Of a stretch of 50,209 nt of DNA, positions 26,363 to 34,426 are shown piece by piece (within the stretch, counting starts at the first letter, position 1; each line of letters opens with the position of its first letter). This DNA is from a virus: IMG/VR virus record IMGVR_UViG_3300036766_000969, positions 1 to 50,209 of that record. The stretch is one strand, 5' to 3'. Made by a program: the position numbers and the translations under genes. The notes beneath the pieces were generated by a model. That model was given only the letters and a program-made list of their open reading frames with translations, searched no databases and was not told the DNA's origin.

Positions 26363-27253
26363 CTAGACGCCGACGAACTTCCTCGGAGAGAGTACACCAC
26401 GACCCGCGTAAGGACCGAATGCACTGCGGATGCCGGTGCCGTATTTGGGTTGCTGCAAGCCCTTGACGAAGTTGACCGTTTGCTTGGCCTTTTCGAGGTT
26501 CTTGTCGAATTGATCGACCACAGCTTGGTAGGCACCTTCGTACTTGGAAGCCTTGTCGAGATTGAGACTCACGCCACCGATGCTGTAGTCGAACTCGTCC
26601 GCGATCCAGTTGACCCGAAGCGCATGAAGAGCAAATCGCTCGGCCCCAACCAGCAACAAACTTCGCCATTCAGGACGCATCTGCGTCATCTGATCCACAG
26701 AAGCAAACGGAGTCCGGGGAGGCGATGAGATGATGTCGTCGAGCGAGCGGTAGAGGTATTCCTGTAGCTCGCCGTCTTCCCAGATGTAGCCGAAGACCCG
26801 GTTGAACTGGCGGATCGTCTCTTCATGCGCCGGAGGCCGGAAGTGGTAGTTGCGATCAGGATTATTGTCCCTCAACAGGATACGAAGCCGCCGAATGAGG
26901 TCGGATTCGTTGGGAGTGAAAACCGTGTTCGGCTCCCCCACCACCTTGTCGATGACATCGAACGCCATGAGCGCTTGCTGGATTTGACCCCCGACGATCT
27001 CACGGAAGGTCCACCGAATCCGGTAAGACCCCAAGTTGGCGTCGAGCGGAATGATAACGCTCGCGAAGTACTCCCCTGGACTCGGATTGACCGGGGTTCG
27101 ACGAGGCGGCCCCAACAACACTTCCTGTCCCGTCGTGAAGTCGTAGAGCGCGTACGTGATCTCGGCCGCGTTCGTGGGATTCCCATTGGCGGACGTGAGG
27201 AAGATGTTGAGTTCCCCTCGTCCGAGCTGTTGACCACGATAAAACGAAGCCAA
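26363..27253 (-). CDS. Ig-like neck/adaptor virion protein
   Basis: 296 residues from TTG 27253, with GAAGAGG upstream. Residues 10-105 form an Ig-like domain (ELNIFLTSANGNPTNAAEIT, TPVNPSPGEYFASVIIPLDA, GSYRIRWTFREIVGGQIQQA) paralogous to the C-terminal half of the 28460-29314 product and to the 29731-30129 product. Residues 120-296 are a helical domain with DLIRRLRILLRDNNPDRNY and VGAERFALHALRVNWIADEF, ending LSPRKFVGV. The pattern suggests a head-tail junction or appendage-anchoring protein; T4 neck proteins are possible analogues, unproven. Confidence 0.75.
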   Translation of the reverse strand: MASFYRGQQLGRGELNIFLTSANGNPTNAAEITYALYDFTTGQEVLLGPPRRTPVNPSPGEYFASVIIPLDANLGSYRIRWTFREIVGGQIQQALMAFDVIDKVVGEPNTVFTPNESDLIRRLRILLRDNNPDRNYHFRPPAHEETIRQFNRVFGYIWEDGELQEYLYRSLDDIISSPPRTPFASVDQMTQMRPEWRSLLLVGAERFALHALRVNWIADEFDYSIGGVSLNLDKASKYEGAYQAVVDQFDKNLEKAKQTVNFVKGLQQPKYGTGIRSAFGPYAGRGVLSPRKFVGV

Positions 27254-27294
27254 AGTTCACATCCTCTTCGAAGAACTTACGAGCGCTTGGAAGC

Positions 27295-28422
27295 TCAGAT
27301 AGCTCTTTCCATCTCCGACATGGGCTTCCCCAAGGGCTTCTTCTTCTTTTTCTGCGCCATGTCGCCGAGGGTTTGCAGGGCGTCGTTGTAGCCCTGCCAA
27401 AGCTTGTAGAGCTGGCGAGCAGGGAAACGCCACCCATCCTTCTCTTCGTCGTTCTTGGCGTTCATCATCCCGTCCGTCAGCTCATGACGAAGCTTCATCA
27501 CATCGCCGAAACGCTTGACGAGTTCATCGTGGGTGATCTCGCCCGACGTGACCTTCTTGATGAGGGCCTTTTTGACAGCCTTGATCCGGGGGTGTTCGTA
27601 CGCCTCGTTCTTGTCGATGTCGGCTTCCGGCATCTTCTCGGCGAACGCCAAGTCTTCAGGAAGAAGACGGCTCTTGATCTTCGCGGCTCCCTCAGCGTCC
27701 CGGTATCCCTTGGGCTTCTTTTGAGGGTAGTAGTCCTGGGCCGTCTCGGTCTTGTACTCGGGAGACTTCTGGATCGCTTCTTCGTGCTTCTTCGTCAAGT
27801 ACTCCTTGGCGTCGCCCAGCTTCTTGTACTCCGGGCTCTCCTCAACGTCTTCGGCGTTCTCGACCTTCTCCATGAGCTTGTCAGCGGCTTCGTCCACGGC
27901 TTCCATCGCGGCATGGAGTTCTTCTTTGGTGGCCTTCCCCGACTTGGCCTTCTCGATGGCGGGGTTCCCTTCGAGGCCGGGCACTGCCAGGGGATGCGCG
28001 AGGCCCGCTCCGCCACCGGAAGCTTCACCCCCAGGAGTCTCAGCCTTGGGCTTCTTGACCGTGTGTAGCGCCTTATCCGCACCAGGGTGGGCTTCGAGGT
28101 ACTTGTGGAGCGCCTCGGGGGTGTTGAACTCCATCGCGACCTCGTTGGAAGCCCGCTTGAAGCTCCTGTAAGCCGCAAGAAAGACCTTCGGGTCCGAGGC
28201 CTGATGCGGCTTGTCCCCCTTGTTCTTCATGTACCAAGCAAGCGCCCACGGATTGTCGATCTCCGGGTGCTTCTTCATCTTCTTGACCGTCTCTTCCCAC
28301 TCCGGAGGAGCTACGGCCTCTTTTCCACCGCACGTGCCCCCACACTGGCCTCCGCACGCACCACTACACTGGCCCGAGCAAAGAGACTGCTTGTAACGTG
28401 CGACAATGCGTTGGATGGACAT
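27295..28422 (-). CDS. Cys-ladder, Lys-rich virion-type protein
   Basis: 375 residues from ATG 28422 (MSIQRIVARYKQSL), with GAGGAG 4-5 bases before. The N-terminal helix resembles other virion-type proteins here. Immediately after it come five Cys at positions 15, 19, 23, 27 and 31 spaced exactly C-x3-C with Gly-rich linkers, suggesting metal binding or disulfide cross-linking. Residues 38-75 (WEETVKKMKKHPEIDNPWAL, AWYMKNKGDKPH) are a small helical motif I have seen in other phage proteins, meaning not established. The rest is Lys/Glu/Ala coiled coil, ending KKKKKPLGKP. Function unknown. Confidence 0.75.
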   Translation of the reverse strand: MSIQRIVARYKQSLCSGQCSGACGGQCGGTCGGKEAVAPPEWEETVKKMKKHPEIDNPWALAWYMKNKGDKPHQASDPKVFLAAYRSFKRASNEVAMEFNTPEALHKYLEAHPGADKALHTVKKPKAETPGGEASGGGAGLAHPLAVPGLEGNPAIEKAKSGKATKEELHAAMEAVDEAADKLMEKVENAEDVEESPEYKKLGDAKEYLTKKHEEAIQKSPEYKTETAQDYYPQKKPKGYRDAEGAAKIKSRLLPEDLAFAEKMPEADIDKNEAYEHPRIKAVKKALIKKVTSGEITHDELVKRFGDVMKLRHELTDGMMNAKNDEEKDGWRFPARQLYKLWQGYNDALQTLGDMAQKKKKKPLGKPMSEMERAI

Positions 28423-28459
28423 GTTGCTCCTCAGCGAGGACAGGCTATCAGAAGAACCT

Positions 28460-29314
28460 TCAAAGCCAGCCCTTCTTGCACGAACGGATGGTCGGATCAG
28501 GAGGCCCAAACAGGACCGCATCCTTCACGAAAAAGTGCTGCTCGAAGATCACCGGCAAAGAGTACCAGAAGCGTTGGACCCGCCACTGAATGACCCATTC
28601 GCCAGGTTGTCCGAACTCCCCCGCAATTCCTGTCGCGTAATAGTACCCGACCCCTTGCTGCGCAGGATGCCGATCAGGAGCCCCCACTAACACCCGCACG
28701 CTATCGGAGAGCACCTGGTAGAGCGTGTAGAGGATGACCACGGGGCCATAGGGAAGCCCGTCATCATCCGTGAGATGGAGTTCAAGATCTCCGATTTCGA
28801 ACTGCTGCATCCACCTGAATACCGAAAGATCGGGTGGGCATCGATCAGGGACTTCAACAACATCCAGGAGACCCACCAGATCTCCATGCCCGATCATCGG
28901 CAAAGGGAAGTGATCTCCCAACGTGCCGCTTCCCACCATCGGTAGAGGCCTTCCTCCAAGGAAGTAGTGGGGCGTCCCCACAAGGGTGCCAGAGCCCATC
29001 AAGGTGCCCGCCACGGTCTCTGACAAGAGGTCGGCAAGCGTGCCCGTCCCATAGACCTGGCCCCCGACCACCATCATCTGTCGAACCCCGCCAGAGAGCC
29101 CGTCGGAACCTACAAGAAGGCCCGAAGCTACATGGATGAGCGAGACGGTTTCGAGAAGAACCCCGGTCCCCGTGAAAGTACCCCCTACAGAGATACCTAA
29201 ACCTATTGCACCCGAAAGGTCCGAGTTCGCCAGGATGTCCGCAGCTAACCCCAACTGCTCGACAGCGGAAGCCGAGAGGGTTGAATCTGCGAAAATATCC
29301 GCCTGGTCGGGCAC
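28460..29314 (-). CDS. Gly-rich repeat plus Ig-like virion protein
   Basis: 284 residues from GTG 29314 (MPDQADIFADSTLS), with GAGAGG 5 bases upstream. Residues 15-150 are short hydrophobic Gly repeats such as VAGTLMGSGTLVGTP and PMVGSGTLGDHFPLPMIGHG, probably a beta solenoid or fibre shaft. Residues 165-270 (LELHLTDDDGLPYGPVVILY, GVGYYYATGIAGEFGQPGEW, VIQWRVQRFWYSL) match the Ig-like domain of the 26363-27253 product. The same MPDQ start and hydrophobic repeats occur in the 30327-30857 product. Likely a virion appendage or decoration component. Confidence 0.72.
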   Translation of the reverse strand: MPDQADIFADSTLSASAVEQLGLAADILANSDLSGAIGLGISVGGTFTGTGVLLETVSLIHVASGLLVGSDGLSGGVRQMMVVGGQVYGTGTLADLLSETVAGTLMGSGTLVGTPHYFLGGRPLPMVGSGTLGDHFPLPMIGHGDLVGLLDVVEVPDRCPPDLSVFRWMQQFEIGDLELHLTDDDGLPYGPVVILYTLYQVLSDSVRVLVGAPDRHPAQQGVGYYYATGIAGEFGQPGEWVIQWRVQRFWYSLPVIFEQHFFVKDAVLFGPPDPTIRSCKKGWL

Positions 29315-29330
29315 AGGGCCTCTCTACCAG

Positions 29331-29720
29331 CTAGGTTTCTTGAGCAACAAGCTGTCCAACCGGAAACTTGAGCTGGTCGTTCACCGCAACGTAGCGGGGA
29401 GACGAGAGGTTCGCGTAGTAGAGCAAGTTGCCCCCTGCGGCTCCGTCGTAGATCCCGAAAGCGACGATGGTTCCCCAATCAGTCACGATGTCGAGAGGGA
29501 ACACGACATCAGCCAGGTTTGAGCACTGACCGTTTACCGGAAGGCCAAATGTCACGACTTGCCTAGCGTACCCATTACCCACAACCTCAGTCGGCGGCGT
29601 GCCGGGGGTTGGCGGAGCAACGAGAAAGAGCGCACAGTAAACCTGGACGGGAGTCACGACAGACGTGTTCCGAAGCCACAGATTCAAGGTGTTGTTGGTT
29701 GCGTAGTACGTCTTCGGCAT
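29331..29720 (-). CDS. Gp80-like tail/decoration protein, paralogue 1
   Basis: 129 residues (MPKTYYATNNTLNLWLRNTS). It shares with the 30878 and 31292 products an ordered pattern: N-terminal LN.WLRN helix, YARQVVTFGLPVN strand, WGTIVAFGIYDGAAGGNLLYYANLSSP and a final DQLKF-type strand. This layout matches the Gp80-like phage tail family as I remember it. GAGG lies about 7 bases before the ATG. Confidence 0.75.
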   Translation of the reverse strand: MPKTYYATNNTLNLWLRNTSVVTPVQVYCALFLVAPPTPGTPPTEVVGNGYARQVVTFGLPVNGQCSNLADVVFPLDIVTDWGTIVAFGIYDGAAGGNLLYYANLSSPRYVAVNDQLKFPVGQLVAQET

Positions 29721-29730
29721 CGGGCGCCTC

Positions 29731-30129
29731 TCAGCCGAATGGCTTAATGAAAGCAGATTGCAGACCTACATCCGTGTCCGACGGTGTCCCCACCACATCG
29801 TAGTTCAACGCAATGATCTGCGTACCTGCGGGGTATGTAATCAGAAGACGCCAAAAACCGATGGCATTGGGACGAAAACGAACGTTGTAGTAGCCGGGAG
29901 ATCCTGGGACTTCGTTGAAGAAGACCTTGCCGCTCGTCACTTGAGCATCGGAGACGCCTATCCCGTTCAGGAAGGTCCACGGCTGCAAGATGTTGTTGTA
30001 GAAGACCACGCACTGAAGTTGGGCGGTCGTGAGTCCTGTGACGCGGGTATAGACGTCACCCTGAAGGTAGTCGGCCTGATCAAGGACCACCTCGTTGTGA
30101 CGAACGAGTCTCCCGCGTGTCGTGATCAC
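29731..30129 (-). CDS. Ig-like small virion protein
   Basis: 132 residues from GTG 30129, with AGGGAGAG 7 bases upstream, overlapping the previous gene end. Segments VFFNEVPGSPGYYNVRFRPN, IGFWRLLITYPAGTQIIALN and YDVV repeat the Ig-like pattern of the 26363 and 28460 products. It is encoded between Gp80-like and Gly-repeat genes. Probably a small structural or decoration subunit; no exact family. Confidence 0.72.
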   Translation of the reverse strand: MITTRGRLVRHNEVVLDQADYLQGDVYTRVTGLTTAQLQCVVFYNNILQPWTFLNGIGVSDAQVTSGKVFFNEVPGSPGYYNVRFRPNAIGFWRLLITYPAGTQIIALNYDVVGTPSDTDVGLQSAFIKPFG

Positions 30130-30132
30130 GGG

Positions 30133-30324
30133 TCACTCTCCCTTTTTCGGAGTGACGTCCATGCTCAAGATCTTGAGGGTGTTCTTGGCCTTGTGGACAG
30201 GAGCAGGACCAAAGCCTGCCGAAGCAGGCACGACAATCCCCACCGAGAGACCCATGTGAAGGCCTACGGCTGCCTTGGTGGTGGACTCCGCTTGGATGTG
30301 CGCTTCGAGCTGGATCTGGGCCAC
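30133..30324 (-). CDS. Small 63-residue protein after Gly/Ala-repeat gene
   Basis: GTG 30324 follows the stop of the 30327-30857 gene by 2 bases, with GAAGAGG 5-6 bases upstream. The product (MAQIQLEAHIQAESTTKAAV, then GLHMGLSVGIVVPASAGFGP) has the same alternating hydrophobic Ala/Gly character as its upstream neighbour and may have split from it. The tail is basic (KILSMDVTPKKGE). A longer frame to 30666 overlaps the neighbour and is shadow. Confidence 0.65.
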   Translation of the reverse strand: MAQIQLEAHIQAESTTKAAVGLHMGLSVGIVVPASAGFGPAPVHKAKNTLKILSMDVTPKKGE

Positions 30325-30326
30325 GA

Positions 30327-30857
30327 CTACCTCTTCACTCGCACGTTGGTCGTTCGAGGTGTCACCCGCGCTGCTTGCGTCGGACTCAAGATCGTCGTGT
30401 GACTGACCGGAGCAGGCTGAGGCACGATACGAGGCTGAGCGAGCGCCTTGGCAGCCGGGGGTTTCTGTACGGGTGTCTTCGTGACGATAGTTGGGACCCC
30501 AATCCCAAAAACCGAGCTTGCCAGGAGGTGGATCGCTGTCTGGTAGGAAATGTGAGCCCCAGAAGCGAAGAGCGCCACACCCACGAAACTGTGTTGCTCT
30601 ACGTATTGAGCCACCATCCCGGCCGATTTGGACGAACCGGCCATCAGACCTGCATCGATCACCCACGCAACCTGAAGGTCCGCCGCGATAACAGAGTCGG
30701 CCAGCAGGCTGGTGTTCACGTGGAACTCAAGACCGAAGGCGGTCGAGACCGCCGCCCCGGCCAGAGCCGTCGCCCCAAGGGAATGCGCTACTGGCAAGCT
30801 GGCAGCAACGGATGCACTACCAAGGCAGGTGACCGAACCGAGGTCTTGATCAGGCAC
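30327..30857 (-). CDS. Ala/Gly-repeat virion protein, MPDQ family
   Basis: 176 residues from GTG 30857 (MPDQDLGSVTCLGSASVAAS), with GGAAGG 8 bases upstream. Residues 5-120 are hydrophobic repeats alternating Ala/Ser/Val with Gly and occasional His (SLGATALAGAAVSTAFGLEF), like the N-terminal half of the 28460 product. The C-terminus is Pro/Thr-rich and basic (PRTTNVRVKR). Likely fibrous or beta-solenoid; no catalytic motif is visible. Confidence 0.7.
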   Translation of the reverse strand: MPDQDLGSVTCLGSASVAASLPVAHSLGATALAGAAVSTAFGLEFHVNTSLLADSVIAADLQVAWVIDAGLMAGSSKSAGMVAQYVEQHSFVGVALFASGAHISYQTAIHLLASSVFGIGVPTIVTKTPVQKPPAAKALAQPRIVPQPAPVSHTTILSPTQAARVTPRTTNVRVKR

Positions 30858-30877
30858 GGAGATCTACCTTCCCGCGC

Positions 30878-31276
30878 TCAGCTCTCGGTGACGGTGAGAG
30901 CCGAGCCAATGAAGCTCGCCGTATCCCCAGTACCCACCACTTTGGAGGGTGAGATCGCGCCGTAGTACAACTCGTTGCCCGCCAGAGGGTCGTCATAGAT
31001 CGCCGCTTCGACGATCGTAGCCGAACCCGCCGCACGTCCGGCTCCATAGAAGCTGATGGTGCCGACGTTGGCCACGCTGCTTCCGACGGGAGCCGCGAAG
31101 GTCACGGCCATACGGGCGTAGTTCGCATCCGCATCTTCAGCTCCCGGTACGGTGGGGGACGAAGCGGTGGTGTTGAGCGCCACGTAAACCGTAATCGCCT
31201 GCGCAGGAGCGATTGCCAGGTTTCGCAGCCAGTAGTTGAGGATGCCCTGGTTGAGGGTTTGAGTCTTGGCAGCCAT
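30878..31276 (-). CDS. Gp80-like tail/decoration protein, paralogue 2
   Basis: 132 residues (MAAKTQTLNQGILNYWLRNL). It has the same layout as the 29331 and 31292 products: N-terminal LRN helix, YARMAVTFAAPVG, VEAAIYDDPLAGNELYYGAI and a terminal TGDTASFIGSALTVTES strand. GGGGGT precedes the ATG by 6 bases. With paralogue 3 it starts MAAK, so this pair is probably the most recent duplication. Virion surface or fibre component by analogy. Confidence 0.77.
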   Translation of the reverse strand: MAAKTQTLNQGILNYWLRNLAIAPAQAITVYVALNTTASSPTVPGAEDADANYARMAVTFAAPVGSSVANVGTISFYGAGRAAGSATIVEAAIYDDPLAGNELYYGAISPSKVVGTGDTASFIGSALTVTES

Positions 31277-31291
31277 TCTAGACCCCCAGAC

Positions 31292-31702
31292 TCACTGCTC
31301 GGTGACGGAGAGGGCGCTGGTCGCGAAGGTGACCGTGTCCCCGATACCGACGGTCTTCGGCACGCCGAGCGTTCCGAAGTAGAGCAGGTTGCCAGCGGCC
31401 GAAGCATCGTAGATGCCGACGCCGTTGATCGTACCCCAAACCGTTCCAGCAGCCGGGAAGGCCACGGGAGCCGTGTTGAGCGTCACGCCAACGCCGCTCG
31501 GTGCGCCGAACGTGATCGTCTGACGAAGGTAGAGCGACCCGCCACCCGTCGGAACCTCGACGAGCCCGACACCATCGGGGAGCGCAGGCACTGTCGTGAG
31601 AAGCGCTGCCCAGACGACACCCGCATTGGCGGGTACGTACGCCGTGTTGCGAAGCACGGCGTTGAGAACAGCACCATCGAGGAAGTAGGACTTGGCGGCC
31701 AT
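31292..31702 (-). CDS. Gp80-like tail/decoration protein, paralogue 3
   Basis: 136 residues (MAAKSYFLDGAVLNAVLRNT). Same pattern: LYLRQTITFGAPSG, GTINGVGIYDASAAGNLLYF, GIGDTVTFATSALSVTEQ. AAGGAG lies 8 bases before the ATG. The 102-bp stretch upstream, between this gene and the HNH endonuclease gene, contains a coding-like open frame (GLLKRDDRQILRYVNKSIET) with no stop before this gene, possibly the remnant of a gene disturbed by the HNH insertion. Confidence 0.78.
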   Translation of the reverse strand: MAAKSYFLDGAVLNAVLRNTAYVPANAGVVWAALLTTVPALPDGVGLVEVPTGGGSLYLRQTITFGAPSGVGVTLNTAPVAFPAAGTVWGTINGVGIYDASAAGNLLYFGTLGVPKTVGIGDTVTFATSALSVTEQ

Positions 31703-31804
31703 CGGGGGATCTCCTTCAGTTCATCAACGAGGCCCCACAAGCGGAGTATTGACTCCCAGGGCCGTGTCTCGATGCTCTTGTTGACGTATCGAAGGATCTG
31801 TCGG

Positions 31805-32335
31805 TCATCCCGCTTGAGGAGACCACCGTTCGAGATAAGCAAGCGCACTACGAAGTAGCGCGGGCTCGTCTTTCACGTAGCCCAACACCATGTTGCATCG
31901 CCAGTGGATCAGCCCTCGGATGCACTTGCCACAAGACCTCTTGCCTGGGCAGCATTTGTGATCGTGGTCCACACAGACGGAATCCATCGTACGGCCTTTG
32001 GGAAGCATCACCTCCCCACAGCACGCGCACAGACCCTTCTGGGCCTTCCACATGGCATCGAAGTCGAGGCGATACTTCGTCCACCGAATGTTGGCTTCAA
32101 CCTTGTCGGGGTTTTTCAACCGCCACGCTAGGCTGGTAGCAGCAAACTTCTCAGGATTTGCGTCTCGCCAAGCTTTTGCGCGAGCGTTGTTTAGCTCAGG
32201 GTTCGCAGCCGCTCGGGCAATGTTGTCTGCATTCGTGCAGAGCTTGCACCAGCTTCGGGGCTTCCCCGTTTTCAAGTACTTGTGAAAATCGTTGTCTTCG
32301 TCTTTTGACAAGCCGCACTTGGGACAGGTCTTCAT
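31805..32335 (-). CDS. HNH endonuclease, endonuclease VII-like
   Basis: 176 residues. N-terminus: two CxxC pairs (CPKCGLSKDED...CKLCTNADN) forming a zinc knuckle. Core: CACCGEVMLPKG, then VCVDHDHKCCPGKRSCGKCIRGLIHWRCNMVLGY split across residues about 112-152, the signature of recombination endonuclease VII-type HNH nucleases, with the DHDH catalytic His and the RG-C-N-LG finger. In phage structural clusters such genes act as free-standing homing endonucleases. It lies between a Gp80-like gene and a DUF5659 gene and is more AT-rich than its neighbours. Confident as nuclease; target site unknown. Confidence 0.9.
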   Translation of the reverse strand: MKTCPKCGLSKDEDNDFHKYLKTGKPRSWCKLCTNADNIARAAANPELNNARAKAWRDANPEKFAATSLAWRLKNPDKVEANIRWTKYRLDFDAMWKAQKGLCACCGEVMLPKGRTMDSVCVDHDHKCCPGKRSCGKCIRGLIHWRCNMVLGYVKDEPALLRSALAYLERWSPQAG

Positions 32336-32384
32336 AGGGTTGTTTGTACCCTATCTCGACTCTGTTCACAATACTATTGCTTGG

Positions 32385-32642
32385 TCATTTCATATGGCAA
32401 AGCGATTTGAGATTTTTAATCGCGTGGCTGTACGGATTAGCAGGTACCTTCCCGGTGTTGTTGTACCAGGCGACCTTCAGCTCTTCGATGTTCGCAATCG
32501 AAGTGTCGAAGACGAAGTAGATCTTCCCATTTTCACCGCCTCGTTCGGTCTTCTTCATCTCGACGCCAGCCGTCTGCAAATAGGCCGCGAAGTAAAGGTC
32601 CGAAGTGCGGAAGTCAGGGGCAGCCCCATCTCGATGTGTCAT
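32385..32642 (-). CDS. DUF5659-like small protein
   Basis: 85 residues. FRTSDLYFAAYLQTAGVEMK at the start, IYFVFDTSIANIEELKVAWY in the middle and an AIKNLKSLCHMK end match DUF5659 as I remember it (TSDLYFAAYL, FvF, LK..YfN, Y..AIK.LKsl). Function unknown; often phage- or mobile-element-encoded. GAGGATG precedes the ATG by about 8 bases. It sits between two hairpins (32706-32758) and the HNH gene. Confidence 0.78.
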   Translation of the reverse strand: MTHRDGAAPDFRTSDLYFAAYLQTAGVEMKKTERGGENGKIYFVFDTSIANIEELKVAWYNNTGKVPANPYSHAIKNLKSLCHMK

Positions 32643-32705
32643 CGTTCATCCTCATTTGAAGGCGGGCGTTCCTGCCTTTTTGGGTATCTACATTTGATCT
32701 AGGAA

Positions 32706-32733
32706 GGCCACCGGGGGAGTCATCCCGGTGGCC
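32706..32733 (-). terminator. Strong hairpin after the 550-residue gene
   Basis: GGCCACCGGG and CCCGGTGGCC form a perfect 10-bp stem with an 8-base loop, about 40 bases after the stop of the gene ending at 32772. A second, smaller hairpin (CTCAAC...GTTGAG, 32739-32758) precedes it. The base run after it on the minus strand (TTCCTAG) is T-poor, so this may be a pause, a processing site or a Rho-aided terminator. Confidence 0.55.
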
Positions 32734-32771
32734 CTAGTCTCAACTTTAGAGCGTTGAGCTGCTCCTGTTCA

Positions 32772-34424
32772 TCAGGTCGTGACGAAGACGACCGGGGGAA
32801 CCTCGTTCCAGATGAACCCGGCGGCGCCGTTGTTGGCGTCTGCGGCATCCGCGTTGATGTTCTGGATCTTGACGCTCGTCGCCGACACGCGAGCAACGAT
32901 GAAGAACGTACCGTTGTTGCCCGGAGAAGCTCCACCCGAGAGGGTGAGCCTCTTGCCGACCGAATACGTGGTCATGCGAGCGAGACCCGTGAGGGTCGCA
33001 ACCCCAGCGTCCGTGACCGAAGCGACCGTGACGGCCGTCCCGTAGTTGCCGTTGTCGTAGCTCGTGAACTGGAGGGACACGAGAGCGCCAGCCGCTGCAC
33101 CGAGGCTGGTGGTGCTCCCCACCGGCACGAGGAGATCCGAGGGGATCACGATCGAGGTCGGGGTCACGACGCCCTGGGTGATGGGGGTCTTGGCCGTCGA
33201 GAGCGGGTTCGAGATGCCTGTGTAGGGCGCCGTCAACGTGACGGTCGTGGCCGTCACCGTCGAGACGTCGTAGATCACGTTGGGCTGCGCACCGAACACG
33301 ACGCTGTTGCCAGGGAGGAGCAGACCCACCTGGTTCAGAGAAGTCAGGACCGCAGCGCTTCCGTTGACCACGTTGAACGTGCCGGTCAACAGGACGGCAT
33401 CGGCGATCGTCGAAGTGATGAGGCTCTGCGTGAGCCGAACCTTCGCACCCGTGGTCGCATCCACGACGTCCACGGTGGTGTTGTCCCGCTCCGTGTACGC
33501 CATTCCGACGCCCGTGATGGTGATGTCACCAGCATTGGGGACGTTGTGGACAGCGGCCGTGATCATCGGCATCGCAGCCGCACCCAAAGCCGAGAAGGCC
33601 GTCACGCCGTCGTCTTGCACGACCTCGATGGCAGGACCGGCTGCGATAGCCGGTAGGGCACGCGGATCCGGAACGTAGGTGAGCGAACGGAAGCCTGCGA
33701 GGTCACCGACCTGGAAGCTCTTGATCGCCACGTCCGTCTCGACGAAGTGCGGAGCGATGGTGTCCGCGAGGGCAACCCCCATAGCGTTCACCGTGGTGCC
33801 GGTCTGGAGAGCCTTGCTGACCAACAGCATCTTGGCAAGCGAGACGTTGACCGACCCGGTGGCCGGAGGAGTGACGGTCGGATTCATCGAAGCGATGGTC
33901 GCCAGCACGGTCGGAACCGTGAAAGTACCACCAGCAACCATCACAAGGCCTGTGCCCGCAGTGGAGCCGCCGACCACGCTGGTCACCGTGATGGTGGAAC
34001 CAGGGCCCGTGACGGTGGACGTCTTGAAGCGAATACGAAGCGGCAAGATGCCGACTTCGGCAATCGCATCGCTTCCGGCCGCCACGAAGGCTGCGTTGAC
34101 CGCAGCAATGAGGAGAGCCATCGTCGTGTAGCCAGCGTTTGGCGCGATGACAGCCGTCAACGGACCGGCGCCGTTGCCCGTGTCCAAGATGATGGTGTCG
34201 CTGACACCCGCGACGACCGCGAGGGGTAGCACGATGTTGCCAGTGCTCTCGAAGGCCGCTGGGATCGGTGCCATGGCAGCAGTGACCAGCGCTACGCTGG
34301 GGCGCTGGATGTACCGCGTCTGCGCAACCGGGTCGACGGGGTTGTTGTGCTGGCTGGTGGGCTCCAGGTCCGCGATGAAGATCGGCCCCTGGGTGAGATC
34401 GCCACGAATGACTCCGACGCGCAT
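32772..34424 (-). CDS. Large beta-rich virion protein
   Basis: 550 residues. The N-terminal segment (MRVGVIRGDLTQGPIFIADL...TRYIQRPS) is followed by Ala/Thr/Val/Gly-rich beta sequence without membrane segments or catalytic motifs, for example VTVASVTDAGVATLTGLARM and VTATTVTLTAPYTG. Composition fits an abundant virion surface, fibre or decoration protein. I checked it as a sheath candidate but did not find the usual sheath C-terminal pattern. AAGGAG lies 7 bases before the ATG and the gene ends at a strong hairpin. Exact role unknown. Confidence 0.78.
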   Translation of the reverse strand: MRVGVIRGDLTQGPIFIADLEPTSQHNNPVDPVAQTRYIQRPSVALVTAAMAPIPAAFESTGNIVLPLAVVAGVSDTIILDTGNGAGPLTAVIAPNAGYTTMALLIAAVNAAFVAAGSDAIAEVGILPLRIRFKTSTVTGPGSTITVTSVVGGSTAGTGLVMVAGGTFTVPTVLATIASMNPTVTPPATGSVNVSLAKMLLVSKALQTGTTVNAMGVALADTIAPHFVETDVAIKSFQVGDLAGFRSLTYVPDPRALPAIAAGPAIEVVQDDGVTAFSALGAAAMPMITAAVHNVPNAGDITITGVGMAYTERDNTTVDVVDATTGAKVRLTQSLITSTIADAVLLTGTFNVVNGSAAVLTSLNQVGLLLPGNSVVFGAQPNVIYDVSTVTATTVTLTAPYTGISNPLSTAKTPITQGVVTPTSIVIPSDLLVPVGSTTSLGAAAGALVSLQFTSYDNGNYGTAVTVASVTDAGVATLTGLARMTTYSVGKRLTLSGGASPGNNGTFFIVARVSATSVKIQNINADAADANNGAAGFIWNEVPPVVFVTT

Positions 34425-34426
34425 TT

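Noticed and set aside
30133-30666. 177-codon reading starting at 30666
   Set aside because: Its first two thirds overlap the MPDQ-repeat gene out of frame; only the last 63 codons from GTG 30324 look coding.
32772-34424. 550-residue protein as tail sheath
   Set aside because: Length fits, but I see no sheath-like C-terminal motif and it is far from the tube gene; left as virion protein of unknown role.
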